From Chitinophagaceae bacterium (GTDB lineage Bacteria; Bacteroidota; Bacteroidia; Chitinophagales; Chitinophagaceae): a stretch of DNA of 64,000 nt. The notes beneath the pieces were generated by a model, which did no database searches, was not told the origin of the DNA, and saw nothing but the letters and a program-made list of their open reading frames with translations. Below, in pieces: positions 19,726 to 29,092 of the stretch. How positions within the stretch are numbered: position 1 is the stretch's first letter; each line of letters opens with the position of its first letter. A program made the translations under genes and the position numbers. The stretch is taken from NCBI GenBank assembly GCA_020847395.1, contig JADLCD010000110.1:1-64000 (forward strand), read 5' to 3'.

Positions 19726-20490
19726 ATGCGTATTATATCTTACAATCTCAATGGCATTCGTGCCGCTATTAATAAAGGATTTATTGACTGGTTAAAAACA
19801 GATCCTGCCGACATTATCTGCATCCAGGAAACCAAGGCACAGAAAGAGAATGTTGATCATACGGTTTTTAATAATCTTGGATATCACGATTATTGGTATA
19901 GTGCCCAAAAGAAAGGCTATAGCGGCGTAGCGGTATTCACTAAAATAAAACCCGACAATGTTGTGTATGGCACAGGCCACAAAGTAAGTGATGATGAAGG
20001 AAGAGTGATTCAACTGGATTTTGGGGATACGAGATTGATTAATGCGTATTTTCCCTCCGGCACAAGCGGAGACGAAAGGCAAACATTCAAATACGAATGG
20101 CTCGATGAATTTTTTATTTATCTCGAAAAATTAAGACAGCAATATCCCAATCTTATTTTGTGCGGTGATTATAATATTGCCCATAAAGAAATAGATATTC
20201 ATGATCCGAAAGGCAATAAAAATTCTTCGGGTTTTTTGCCTGATGAAAGAGCATGGATGGACAAATATATTGACAGCAGGTGGATTGATACGTTTCGGGT
20301 ATTTCATGCAGAACCGCATCGTTATAGCTGGTGGAGTCAGCGTTTTCCCAGTGTAAGATTAAATAACAAAGGTTGGAGAATTGATTATATAAGCGTTACA
20401 GAACCTTTACGCAGCAGGCTGGTTGATGCTGAAATATATCCTGACGTTAAGCATAGTGATCATTGCCCTGTATATTTGGAGATAAAGTAG
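19726..20490 (+). CDS. xth: exodeoxyribonuclease III
   Basis: MRIISYNLNGIRAAINKGFIDWL, ICIQETKAQ, GDYNIAHKEIDIHDP, HSDHCPVYLEI. Confidence 0.95.
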   Translation: MRIISYNLNGIRAAINKGFIDWLKTDPADIICIQETKAQKENVDHTVFNNLGYHDYWYSAQKKGYSGVAVFTKIKPDNVVYGTGHKVSDDEGRVIQLDFGDTRLINAYFPSGTSGDERQTFKYEWLDEFFIYLEKLRQQYPNLILCGDYNIAHKEIDIHDPKGNKNSSGFLPDERAWMDKYIDSRWIDTFRVFHAEPHRYSWWSQRFPSVRLNNKGWRIDYISVTEPLRSRLVDAEIYPDVKHSDHCPVYLEIK

Positions 20491-20602
20491 ATTTATACAA
20501 AAAAGGAGGTTAGATGTTTTTCGGAGCTTTTGAAACTATGATAAGAAGATTTTAATTGCTGAAAAACACAGCAAACCAGCCAATAAAATTAATGCGTTGT
20601 TG

Positions 20603-21355
20603 TTATTTCTTTAATGCTTCCAATACGTCATGCTGCCTGCGCCGGGAAATTTCTACCTGCTGCCCGTTTTTTAATACAATTATATTATCATTTCTTATTT
20701 CTTTAACATACTCCCTGTTTACCAGGTGCGATTTATGTGTTCGTATAAATCCATGATCAGCCAGCATTTCTTCAAATTCCTTGATCGTTTTTGAAACCAT
20801 CATATTTGTTCCGTCAACCAAATGAAACTGGGTGTAATTATTAATGCCGGTGCAATGTATAATTTCGGTGGGAGACGCGATTCTTAATCCCGATGAAGAA
20901 GGTAAAGCGAGTTTTAGTTGCTTTTGCTCTTTGTTGTTGAGGTTATTGATGAAATTCAGGTATAATTCTTTTACCTGTTTCTTTTCTTCTCCCTGTTGTA
21001 TATGGCGGTCAACGGCCTGTATCAGTTCCTCTTTATCAACCGGCTTAAGTAAATAATCCAGGGCGCTGAAACGGATAGCCTGTATGGCATATTTGCTATA
21101 GGCAGTTGTAAAAATTACACTAAAATAATGTTTGGGAATTTTGCTCAGCAACTCAAACCCGTTCATGAATGGCATCTGTATATCAAGAAAAATAATGTCG
21201 GGATAAAAAGAGTAAATAAGCTGTAAGCCTTCGGCAGCGCTTGTAGCTTTTTTTATTGAAGTAATAGAACTGATATTTTGTAACAGGAGATATTCCAGCA
21301 TATCACATGCCATAGCTTCATCATCAATAATCAATGCTTTTAATTCAGGTTTCAT
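20603..21355 (-). CDS. LytTR-family response regulator
   Basis: Receiver DDEAMACDMLEYLL, PDIIFLDIQMPFMNG, C-terminal LytTR domain ending VEISRRRQHDVLEALKK. Confidence 0.95.
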   Translation of the reverse strand: MKPELKALIIDDEAMACDMLEYLLLQNISSITSIKKATSAAEGLQLIYSFYPDIIFLDIQMPFMNGFELLSKIPKHYFSVIFTTAYSKYAIQAIRFSALDYLLKPVDKEELIQAVDRHIQQGEEKKQVKELYLNFINNLNNKEQKQLKLALPSSSGLRIASPTEIIHCTGINNYTQFHLVDGTNMMVSKTIKEFEEMLADHGFIRTHKSHLVNREYVKEIRNDNIIVLKNGQQVEISRRRQHDVLEALKK

Positions 21356-24300
21356 ACAATACAGGAAATTGAATGATCGTAATTGTGCCGCTGATGGAAA
21401 AATTATCTGAACGAATATCTTCTATTGAAAAAAATGTTGGTTTTCCAAATTGCTGTTCCAGCATTTTCAGGCGGTCTTTTACCAATTGTAAACCTTTTGA
21501 TTTTTGCGCAATACCATTCAATCTTTTTTCCTTCATTGCTTTTGCAGCTTCTATGCCAATACCATTATCTTTTATTGTACACTGCAATATGTCATTATTG
21601 ATTCTTTTTAAATAAATGATCAGCCTTCGCTCTCCCTGTTTATGCAATAACCCATGCCATACTGCATTTTCTACCAATGGGTGAAGCAATAATGCCGGTA
21701 CACTCATGTCGTCTTCATCGATACTGTTATCCAGATGTATGTTATAGGAAAAGGTATCTCCAAACCGCATGGCTTCTATCTGCAGATAAAGGTTAAGCAT
21801 TTTGATCTCATCTTTTAAGGCTACAAAATTATTTTCAGATTCATCAAGAATGATCCTGAGCAGTTTTGAAAATTTGGTGAGATATTCAATTCCCTTTTCG
21901 TTTTGCCTGCTGGCAACAAGATGAGCAATGGAATTTAAACTGTTGAAAACAAAATGTGGGTTCATCTGAGATTTCAGCGCTTTTGTTTCCAGTTCAGCAA
22001 TTTGCTTTTTAATCGCGTTTTTTTCATCTTCTTTTTTCCTGATCGATGCTATTCTGCGTGAGGCAATATACCATATCAGTACCGCTGCAGATAGCGTACA
22101 AACGCTGATAAACCACCAGGTAAACCAAAAAGGTTGATTAATAGTAAAAGCTATTGTTATTACAGGGCTGGCATTATCACTGTCAAGCATGGCTTTTACC
22201 TGTAGTATGTATTTGCCAGGCGCCAGCCGCTGAAAGTGAATGTTTTTTTCATTACCGCCATTTGTCCAGCCGGTATCATTTCCTGATAACCTGTAAAAAT
22301 ATTTTACAGCTTGTGGATTATTGAAATGGATGCCTGAAAAATTAAATGAAAGATTGTTTTTATTATAAGGAAATGCGATCGGGGCCTGCGCATTATAGCC
22401 AAAATAAATGCTGTCGCCGGACTGTATACTGTTGAGTACAAGCGTAGGAGCATTTACCGGGCTATCAAAATCCGCGGGGTTAAACCATGCCAGTGCAGAA
22501 GAAGTTACTATCCAGATTGTGTGATCATTTTGGCTAAACAAGGTGGTGTTGTGATAGTTTTTATCAATAAACCCATGCCTGCTATTATAATTCGTTATAA
22601 AATAAGAAGCGTTTTTTTGTCGTATCATTGATATGCCTGAATAGCTTATCGCCCATATATTGTTGTATTTATCGCATAACAATCCTGTATAAATATTTGT
22701 GTTTAATCCTTCCTGTATACCCAGTTTTCTTTTGACCTTCATATTGCCCTGCTCATCAAAAAAACAATGCCATACACCTTCGCCTTTTGTTGCAAGCCAT
22801 ATTTCATCATTATGGTCTTTTTGTATGGAAGTGATGTTAGATCTGAATGTAGTATTATCAGGCCAATACGGTTGAAGAGAATCATTGCTGAAAGTAAATA
22901 GTCCCTGTGCACCTGCAAACCAATATTTATTGCGGCTTCCTTTAACAGCACCTAAAAAAGTAAACCAGTTATCGCCCGGCAAACGGCTATAATAATTTTT
23001 ACAGGTAACAGCATAGTTGAACTTATCTATATTAATTTTTGTAAGCACACCATCTCCGCCGCTCCACATATTTCCATCATCATCTTCCAGCAGAAAACTG
23101 TACCCTTCCAATGGTTGGCCTTCAATGGTTTTTATATGTTGTATGCCGGTGTTTTTTGCGATAACAATACCGTCAACACCGCTAACATACCACATCCATC
23201 CCCTGGAGTCTGTTGCAATTGCTTTTATTTCCGAATGTATGTTTGGTAACTTTTCGCGTAGTTGAATCACACTTCCTTTTAGTTGATATATTTTTCCCTT
23301 ATCGCCGCCAAACAAAATATCGTTATTTTTTGTTTTGCAAATGCTGAAAAATTCAGTGCCTTCGGGCGCCTGTACATTATCATAAATGTGAAATAATTTT
23401 TTTTGCTGAAATATGAGCGTGTGATGCATACCTATCCACAGATTATCTTCCCTGTCAACCATGAGGCGCGATAGCCATTTATTTTCACCACCAGGTATGG
23501 TACTTATGAGTTGAAGTGAATTGCTTGCCGTATCTACCCGGTATATGCCATTGCTGTTCAGATAATATAAATTATTATTTCTGCTGAAAATATTGGCGGA
23601 AATGGGAGCTTTGGCGGAGAATGACGATATCGTGTTTTTATAATAATCATGCAAACCGGTAAGTATACTTGAAAAATAAAGCCTGTTATTTGAGTGGGGT
23701 ATTATAGAAGTGATTTTGTCCACGGGTGAATTCATTTGCCACAAGCGCGATATACTTTTCTGATCAAAGCAATACAATGTGCTGCTTGTGCTGAAATACA
23801 ATTTTCCATTATTTGCAGCGGCAATTTTTTTTACAGATTCTCTGTTGTTGGCAAAAGTTTTCCAGCCTGGTAAAATGTATGCTTCCATATTTATGTTGCC
23901 AGACTGCACGATGTGCGATATAACAGCAGGTGTAATGTACGCGGGCCCATGCGAGGTTGCCAGCCAATAACCCTTGCTGCTGTCAATACACATATCATAT
24001 ACAGCAATATCTTTTTCATGAATAGTTATTTGCTGCAATTTGCCATTGTTATAAAAGCATAATCCCGCATCACTCATAATCCATACAATATGCAGTACGG
24101 TATCACACATTAAAGTAAATGTTTTACCCAATTGCCTGTTGCCGCACGTAAGAAAATTGGTGAAAGTAAGTCCATCATACCGGCTAAGCCCAAAGGAAGT
24201 TCCTATCCATACAAAACCATACTCATCCTGCACAAGTGTTAGTATTTCAGACGATGGCAAACCATCTTTAGCACCAATAATGGTAGTAATGTATTTTTCT

Positions 24301-24410
24301 TTACTGGTTGATAAATGTACAGTATCCCTTTGCCATAAATATTGCTGCGCTTGCCCGCTGCTGCAAAGCAGGCATATAATAAGCGCCGCTATCCATGTGT
24401 TTGCAGGCAT
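21345..24410 (-). CDS. two-component sensor histidine kinase with ligand_beta/Y_Y_Y sensor and His_kinase (LytS-like) domain
   Basis: Beta-propeller repeats (DEYGFVWIGTSFGLSRYDG, DREDNLWIGM), Y_Y_Y domain, KSQMNPHFVFNSLNSIAHLV. Confidence 0.95.
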   Translation of the reverse strand: MPANTWIAALIICLLCSSGQAQQYLWQRDTVHLSTSKEKYITTIIGAKDGLPSSEILTLVQDEYGFVWIGTSFGLSRYDGLTFTNFLTCGNRQLGKTFTLMCDTVLHIVWIMSDAGLCFYNNGKLQQITIHEKDIAVYDMCIDSSKGYWLATSHGPAYITPAVISHIVQSGNINMEAYILPGWKTFANNRESVKKIAAANNGKLYFSTSSTLYCFDQKSISRLWQMNSPVDKITSIIPHSNNRLYFSSILTGLHDYYKNTISSFSAKAPISANIFSRNNNLYYLNSNGIYRVDTASNSLQLISTIPGGENKWLSRLMVDREDNLWIGMHHTLIFQQKKLFHIYDNVQAPEGTEFFSICKTKNNDILFGGDKGKIYQLKGSVIQLREKLPNIHSEIKAIATDSRGWMWYVSGVDGIVIAKNTGIQHIKTIEGQPLEGYSFLLEDDDGNMWSGGDGVLTKINIDKFNYAVTCKNYYSRLPGDNWFTFLGAVKGSRNKYWFAGAQGLFTFSNDSLQPYWPDNTTFRSNITSIQKDHNDEIWLATKGEGVWHCFFDEQGNMKVKRKLGIQEGLNTNIYTGLLCDKYNNIWAISYSGISMIRQKNASYFITNYNSRHGFIDKNYHNTTLFSQNDHTIWIVTSSALAWFNPADFDSPVNAPTLVLNSIQSGDSIYFGYNAQAPIAFPYNKNNLSFNFSGIHFNNPQAVKYFYRLSGNDTGWTNGGNEKNIHFQRLAPGKYILQVKAMLDSDNASPVITIAFTINQPFWFTWWFISVCTLSAAVLIWYIASRRIASIRKKEDEKNAIKKQIAELETKALKSQMNPHFVFNSLNSIAHLVASRQNEKGIEYLTKFSKLLRIILDESENNFVALKDEIKMLNLYLQIEAMRFGDTFSYNIHLDNSIDEDDMSVPALLLHPLVENAVWHGLLHKQGERRLIIYLKRINNDILQCTIKDNGIGIEAAKAMKEKRLNGIAQKSKGLQLVKDRLKMLEQQFGKPTFFSIEDIRSDNFSISGTITIIQFPVLYET

Positions 24411-24607
24411 AATGATGGTTTACGAACATGTATTTTATTACTGTTGCTTTGAAATCGCCACTAAAGCAACTTTATGTTTACCAAATTAGTACAAATCCGT
24501 AAAAGTCTTGAGTAAGCGTAAAGTTCAATCTGTTTTTTCAGCACTACGTTGGTGGTATAGCAGGCATCCGTAAAAAGCAGGCAGATAAAATAGACACGCC
24601 GGTATGA

Positions 24608-24668
24608 TTGCTTTGATGCTTCCAATGCATTCCGTCTTCGCCGGGCAATTTCCACTTGTTGCTCATTT
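24608..24668 (-). pseudogene. remnant of a LytTR regulator C-terminus
   Basis: NEQQVEIARRRRNALEASKQ matches the intact NGQQVEISRRRQHDVLEALKK end at 20603-20670, also at nucleotide level. Confidence 0.7.
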
Positions 24669-25657
24669 TATTTCAATTCAATGAGCATGCTTATAAAATT
24701 ATATGCTCCCCTGTTTACTGCAAGCCGGTAAGTACCGGGCGGGATATCTTCTGTGGGATTGAGCGGATCGCCCTGTAACTGAAGGAGAACTACTTTTACT
24801 TCTCCGGAGTAGTCTTGGGCAAGTGTAAATGGAAAAGCCCTTTGTGTTACAGTGTTTCTAAATATCCCGTCTGTACCTGGAAGTACGTTCTTCGTCCTTA
24901 CAAATAACTTCAATATATCAAACTTGTCATTGTATTCATACGAGTCAAAAACTATCTCAGTATGTGGAAAAACCCGTAATGAACATGGTAAGCTTGCTGT
25001 TGCTCCTCCTTTATCTTTCACTTCTATTTTTGCGCTGACAGCATAATCAGGTGGCGTGTCTTCAGATCCTCCTATAGCTTGCGTTGAAGGATAGAATCCA
25101 ACCATTTTGGTGTAATAGCTGCTGTCTGTCCGCGCAATATTTACTTTGCCTGTTGCACCTGAATAACTAAAGTAGCAGCTATTGTCATCAGGGTCGCTGT
25201 AGAATCCTGTTCCTTCCAAAAGAATTGAATCACCAGGATAAAATATTCTTTGGTTAGTTGTATAACTCTTGGCATCTATCAGCGAGATTCCTCTCCTGAA
25301 AAACATCTTGTCGGGATGTGTGAATGAATTTCCAAGGGCATTTACTGTTACCGTATTACCTGAATTCCAATCCTGCAATTGCAAAGAGCCCGAAGTATCC
25401 CGGATCACCTTTATTTCTGTTGCCGTAGCAGATACGATAATTCCCGTATAAGCATTATCAAAAAGTATTTTATTACCTGATGCATTCGGATCAAATCCTG
25501 TGCCTGCAATAGTGATGGTTTCCGTTGGGGTAGGTACTTTAGGAGTCCATCCTGTAATGATAAGATTACTGATAGGCGGCAACGGATTATTTTTCTTGCC
25601 ACAACTGATTATGATGACCATGCATATCATTAGTATAACAGCAATATTTTTTAGCAT
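24668..25657 (-). CDS. IPT/TIG-domain lipoprotein
   Basis: Lipobox VIIISCGKK; IPT motif ITGWTPKVPTPTETITIAGTGFDPNASGNKILFDN. Confidence 0.75.
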   Translation of the reverse strand: MLKNIAVILMICMVIIISCGKKNNPLPPISNLIITGWTPKVPTPTETITIAGTGFDPNASGNKILFDNAYTGIIVSATATEIKVIRDTSGSLQLQDWNSGNTVTVNALGNSFTHPDKMFFRRGISLIDAKSYTTNQRIFYPGDSILLEGTGFYSDPDDNSCYFSYSGATGKVNIARTDSSYYTKMVGFYPSTQAIGGSEDTPPDYAVSAKIEVKDKGGATASLPCSLRVFPHTEIVFDSYEYNDKFDILKLFVRTKNVLPGTDGIFRNTVTQRAFPFTLAQDYSGEVKVVLLQLQGDPLNPTEDIPPGTYRLAVNRGAYNFISMLIELK

Positions 25658-25679
25658 AATCTGTTTTTTTAATAATTTA

Positions 25680-26768
25680 TTATTGGGGTATTGTAAATAT
25701 GTCAGCTGATTTTGAATATGTAAAAGAGCCCGCTTCACCCCCTGCAGTAATTATCTTATTTCCGTTTGACGCCGCCGCTAATGAGTGCCTTGCTTCGGGC
25801 AAATTCAACACAGTCCATGTTCCGGATGATATATCATATACATCAATGGTTTTTGATAAAGTGCCGCCGTTGAGGATACCTCCTGCAAACAGGATCTTAT
25901 TGCCCAGCGCAGTTGCTGTAAGCTTGGTTCTTGCAATACTGAGCTTAGCGGTTGTCCAGGCGCCTGTATTAATATCATATATATCTACTGCATCTGAATA
26001 GCCTGAAGGACCATCACCGCCTGCGAACAATATTTTATTACCTGCGCCCGCAGCAGCCATATAAACCCTGGCTGAACTTAATGTAGCTGTGGCCCAGTTA
26101 CCGGATTGTATATCATATATATCAACCTTGTCAGAGCTTCCGGAAATATCATTTCCGCCACCTGCAAATACAATTTTATTACCAGCCGCTGCACCTGCAA
26201 GCCTGTCTCTTCCTTCACTGAGTTCCGTTGTGCTCCATGTTTTGGTGCTGATATCATAAATATCCGCCACTTTTGATTGCAGGTTTTGAGATCGTCCTCC
26301 TGCAAAAATGATTTTACTGCCTGAACCAGCAGCGGCTAAATCAAATCTTCCCTGGCTTAATTCTCCGGAACTCCACGAATCTGCAGATGCATCATATATA
26401 TCAGCGGTTTTGAAATATTGGTTGCCGGAACCAACACCCCCTGCAAAAATTATTATATTACCTGTTGATGCTGCGGCCAATTGTGCTCTTTGTTTGGTTA
26501 ATGAAGCTGTTGTCCAGCTTTGTGTTGTTGCATCATACATATCAACGGTAGCAGATAAGCCGGAAGTGCCTGAACCTCCGGCGAAAAGTATTTTATTGTT
26601 GGCTGCCGCCGCTGCTAATGAAGAGCGCGCTTCAGATAACTGATCTGTTTTAAGATATGTGATAGCTTCTGCGGGAGTTGGATCAGGGTCAGCGTTGTCT
26701 TTTTTGCAGGCAGATGTGCCAGCTATCAGGATGAATATCGTAATACTAATAGCATAATATTTTTTCAT
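25680..26768 (-). CDS. Kelch-repeat lipoprotein
   Basis: Lipobox TSACKK; about seven repeats of the type NKILFAGG....ADIYDISTxxWSTxxLSxxRxxLAAAAxG. Confidence 0.88.
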   Translation of the reverse strand: MKKYYAISITIFILIAGTSACKKDNADPDPTPAEAITYLKTDQLSEARSSLAAAAANNKILFAGGSGTSGLSATVDMYDATTQSWTTASLTKQRAQLAAASTGNIIIFAGGVGSGNQYFKTADIYDASADSWSSGELSQGRFDLAAAGSGSKIIFAGGRSQNLQSKVADIYDISTKTWSTTELSEGRDRLAGAAAGNKIVFAGGGNDISGSSDKVDIYDIQSGNWATATLSSARVYMAAAGAGNKILFAGGDGPSGYSDAVDIYDINTGAWTTAKLSIARTKLTATALGNKILFAGGILNGGTLSKTIDVYDISSGTWTVLNLPEARHSLAAASNGNKIITAGGEAGSFTYSKSADIFTIPQ

Positions 26769-26778
26769 TGTGTTTGTT

Positions 26779-27663
26779 TTATTCGCATGTGTACTCATAT
26801 GTTGTTAATAGATCAGGATAACGCTCAGGGGCGATAGACTGTAGATATCCTTTCATATCACTGTTGTCATCAAATCTTTTGATTATCCAACTTGCCCCTG
26901 CATTGCCGGTAGCGGTATTAAACGTGCTGAGCTTGTATTCCTGCACAGACCTGGCATATCCGAAAAGCAATTTTTCAACCTGTGAAGGTTCCCCTTTAAA
27001 TGCGAAGTCGTTGCCAGAAGTTGAGTATGTGTATTCGACTGAAGAAGAGAGTGTATTATCTTCTTTAAAAGTTTCTTCTTTTATAAGAAGTCCTGTGCTG
27101 TTATAACTATAGATAAAGTATCCGTCAGGTTGGTGTTGAATATTATAATATTGCTTTTTTTTGAGTTTATAGCTTGTGTTGTATAAGTAAATTTCAGATG
27201 CCAGCTTTGTAAAATCAGATGGAGCGAAATTGTTATCGGCTCTGCATTGACCGTTTGTACAGATAAAAATTTCAACGCTGTCTAAAAATAAATTGTTTGA
27301 TTGGTTGATATGGTATTTATAATACCCGTTTATGTAATCATTGTTGCCATCCCAAATATGATACTCCTGGAAGATATATTTATTACCTGATTCCTCTTTA
27401 TTATAATACCTGTAATACTCCTGTTCTTTGCCCGCTGCGCTGAAATAGCGATCTGTTTCTATAGCATATTGTTTATCCTTGTTAAGCAGTATGTGCCTGA
27501 TGGTTGTACCATTTGAATTTTTAACTGATGAAAGGTGGCATTTTTGTGATGGCAGCGGGATTAACAGATCATCTTCATCTCTGTTATGAGGTGAAGAATC
27601 ATTTTTTTTACAGGAAAAAATAAATGAAGCGATTGCTAATAGTACAAATAACCCTGTTTTCAT
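26779..27663 (-). CDS. hypothetical lipoprotein
   Basis: Internal Met gives MKTGLFVLLAIASFIFSCKKN lipoprotein signal. Confidence 0.6.
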   Translation of the reverse strand: MKTGLFVLLAIASFIFSCKKNDSSPHNRDEDDLLIPLPSQKCHLSSVKNSNGTTIRHILLNKDKQYAIETDRYFSAAGKEQEYYRYYNKEESGNKYIFQEYHIWDGNNDYINGYYKYHINQSNNLFLDSVEIFICTNGQCRADNNFAPSDFTKLASEIYLYNTSYKLKKKQYYNIQHQPDGYFIYSYNSTGLLIKEETFKEDNTLSSSVEYTYSTSGNDFAFKGEPSQVEKLLFGYARSVQEYKLSTFNTATGNAGASWIIKRFDDNSDMKGYLQSIAPERYPDLLTTYEYTCE

Positions 27664-27783
27664 TTTTATGTATTTCAACACTACATAAATAATGAAGATT
27701 ATTGCCAGGGTATAGAAGAAATGAGAAAACGGTAGTAAATAATGAGAGAGCGGGATAAGGTGCAGGGCATAAGGTTTATAACG

Positions 27784-27811
27784 GTAGAGACAAGGCATGC
27801 CTTGTCTCTAC
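27784..27811. repeat. second copy of the 28-bp palindrome
   Basis: GTAGAGACAAGGCATGCCTTGTCTCTAC, identical to 9009-9036. Confidence 0.95.
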
Positions 27812-27872
27812 ATTGGCAACTGTGTAAGGCGTAGTATGTCTGCCTTATACCCTACACCCAACACCTTCTACC

Positions 27873-28856
27873 TTATACTTTCCCTACCAATTGCTTAATA
27901 ACCTCCGGAAAGTGTTTGTGTTCCAGTACCTGTACTTTTTTTGCCAGTGTTTCAGGGGTTTCACCTGGTTCTATGTTGCAATATGCCTGGAAGATGTGCG
28001 CACCGTGGTCAAACAATTCATCCACGAAGTGTATGGTTATGCCGCTTTGCTTTTCGCCCGCGGTTATTACTGCCTCATGTACAAAGTGCCCATACATCCC
28101 TTTGCCGCCATACTTGGGCAGGAGGGCGGGATGTATATTAATGATTTTACCGGGGAAGGCCTGTATTAATGATACCGGCACTTTCCATAAAAACCCGGCA
28201 AGAATGATCCATTCAACATTATGTTTCTTCAGTTCTTCCACGTACCCGTCTCCGTTAAAGAATTTTTCTTTTTCAATTACGAGCGATGCTATTTTTTCTC
28301 TTTCGGCTATCTGCAATACGCCGGCAGTAGGTTTGTTGCTTACAATAAGCGCAATGGCTACCAATGGGTCATTCCTGAAAAAGTCAATGATTTTCTGTGC
28401 ATTAGAGCCGGTTCCCGAAGCAAAAACAGCAAGGCGGGCAGGGGTGGATTTGAGATTTGAGATTTGGGATTTGGGATTTGAGATTTGGGATTTGAAATTG
28501 TCTGCACCCGATTGCTGATTGCTATTAGCTGATAGCTGATAGCTGACAGCTGATAGCTCACTCTCCCCCACCTTTATCCCCATCCGCTTCAGTATTTTCT
28601 TTTCATATTTCCAGAAAAACGGGAACTGGCCAAAAATGAAGGCCACACTTAATAATATTACCTGGTACCCTATTACCAGCATTGCGAGGCGAAGTAACAA
28701 TCTCCATAGCCAGAATGTTTCAGTGGTAAAGCCTACCCAGTCAGTAATTACCTTGGTAAGCCAGGCGGTTGCGGTGCCGGTAATGGCAAACACACATAAT
28801 ATTATAAAGAACTGCCTGCCGCTTACCTTCCATTTTTGTTGTAGCTTTTTGAGCAT
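27873..28856 (-). CDS. purN: DUF6787-like membrane domain fused to phosphoribosylglycinamide formyltransferase
   Basis: C-terminal LAVFASGTGSNAQKIIDFF, HPALLPKYGGKGMYG, SGITIHFVDELFDHG; N-terminal LQQKWKVSGRQFFIILCVFAITGTATAWLTK with two TM helices. Confidence 0.88.
   Translation of the reverse strand: MLKKLQQKWKVSGRQFFIILCVFAITGTATAWLTKVITDWVGFTTETFWLWRLLLRLAMLVIGYQVILLSVAFIFGQFPFFWKYEKKILKRMGIKVGESELSAVSYQLSANSNQQSGADNFKSQISNPKSQISNLKSTPARLAVFASGTGSNAQKIIDFFRNDPLVAIALIVSNKPTAGVLQIAEREKIASLVIEKEKFFNGDGYVEELKKHNVEWIILAGFLWKVPVSLIQAFPGKIINIHPALLPKYGGKGMYGHFVHEAVITAGEKQSGITIHFVDELFDHGAHIFQAYCNIEPGETPETLAKKVQVLEHKHFPEVIKQLVGKV
28436..28560. repeat. word-like low-complexity repeats inside purN ORF
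   Basis: gagatttgagatttgggatttgggatttgagatttgggatttg and gctgatagctgatagctgacagctgatagctc. Confidence 0.85.
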
Positions 28857-29039
28857 TGTGGCTGCAAATTGCGCAAAAAGCACGAAAGTTTTGCATTTTA
28901 AAAAATGACGATATAATGACGGAAATGCCTTACAAAAACATGACAAAAAAAAAGTTATGATGTCATAATCGGCTGAAATGCAGGCCAGGCCTGTAAAAAT
29001 TTTTTTCTAAAATGTTAATATTTTATGGGCGTACTGACC

Positions 29040-29047
29040 TATTTTTG
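29040..29047 (+). promoter_or_regulatory. Bacteroidota-type -7 element TATTTTTG before actA
   Basis: Matches TAnnTTTG, 46 bp upstream of actA. Confidence 0.4.
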
Positions 29048-29092
29048 CAGCCAAACGGATACGTCCACATCATACAAACTCCTTAGGATATA

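Noticed and set aside
25680-26768. Regularly spaced repeats on DNA level (about 140-150 bp) resembling an array
   Set aside because: They encode degenerate Kelch blades in one continuous reading frame; not CRISPR or a DNA-level tandem repeat.
28678-28712. attgcgaggcgaagtaacaatctcc looks like a common dispersed intergenic repeat
   Set aside because: It encodes WRLLLRLAM in the TM region of the DUF6787-like domain; too short to claim as a repeat insertion.
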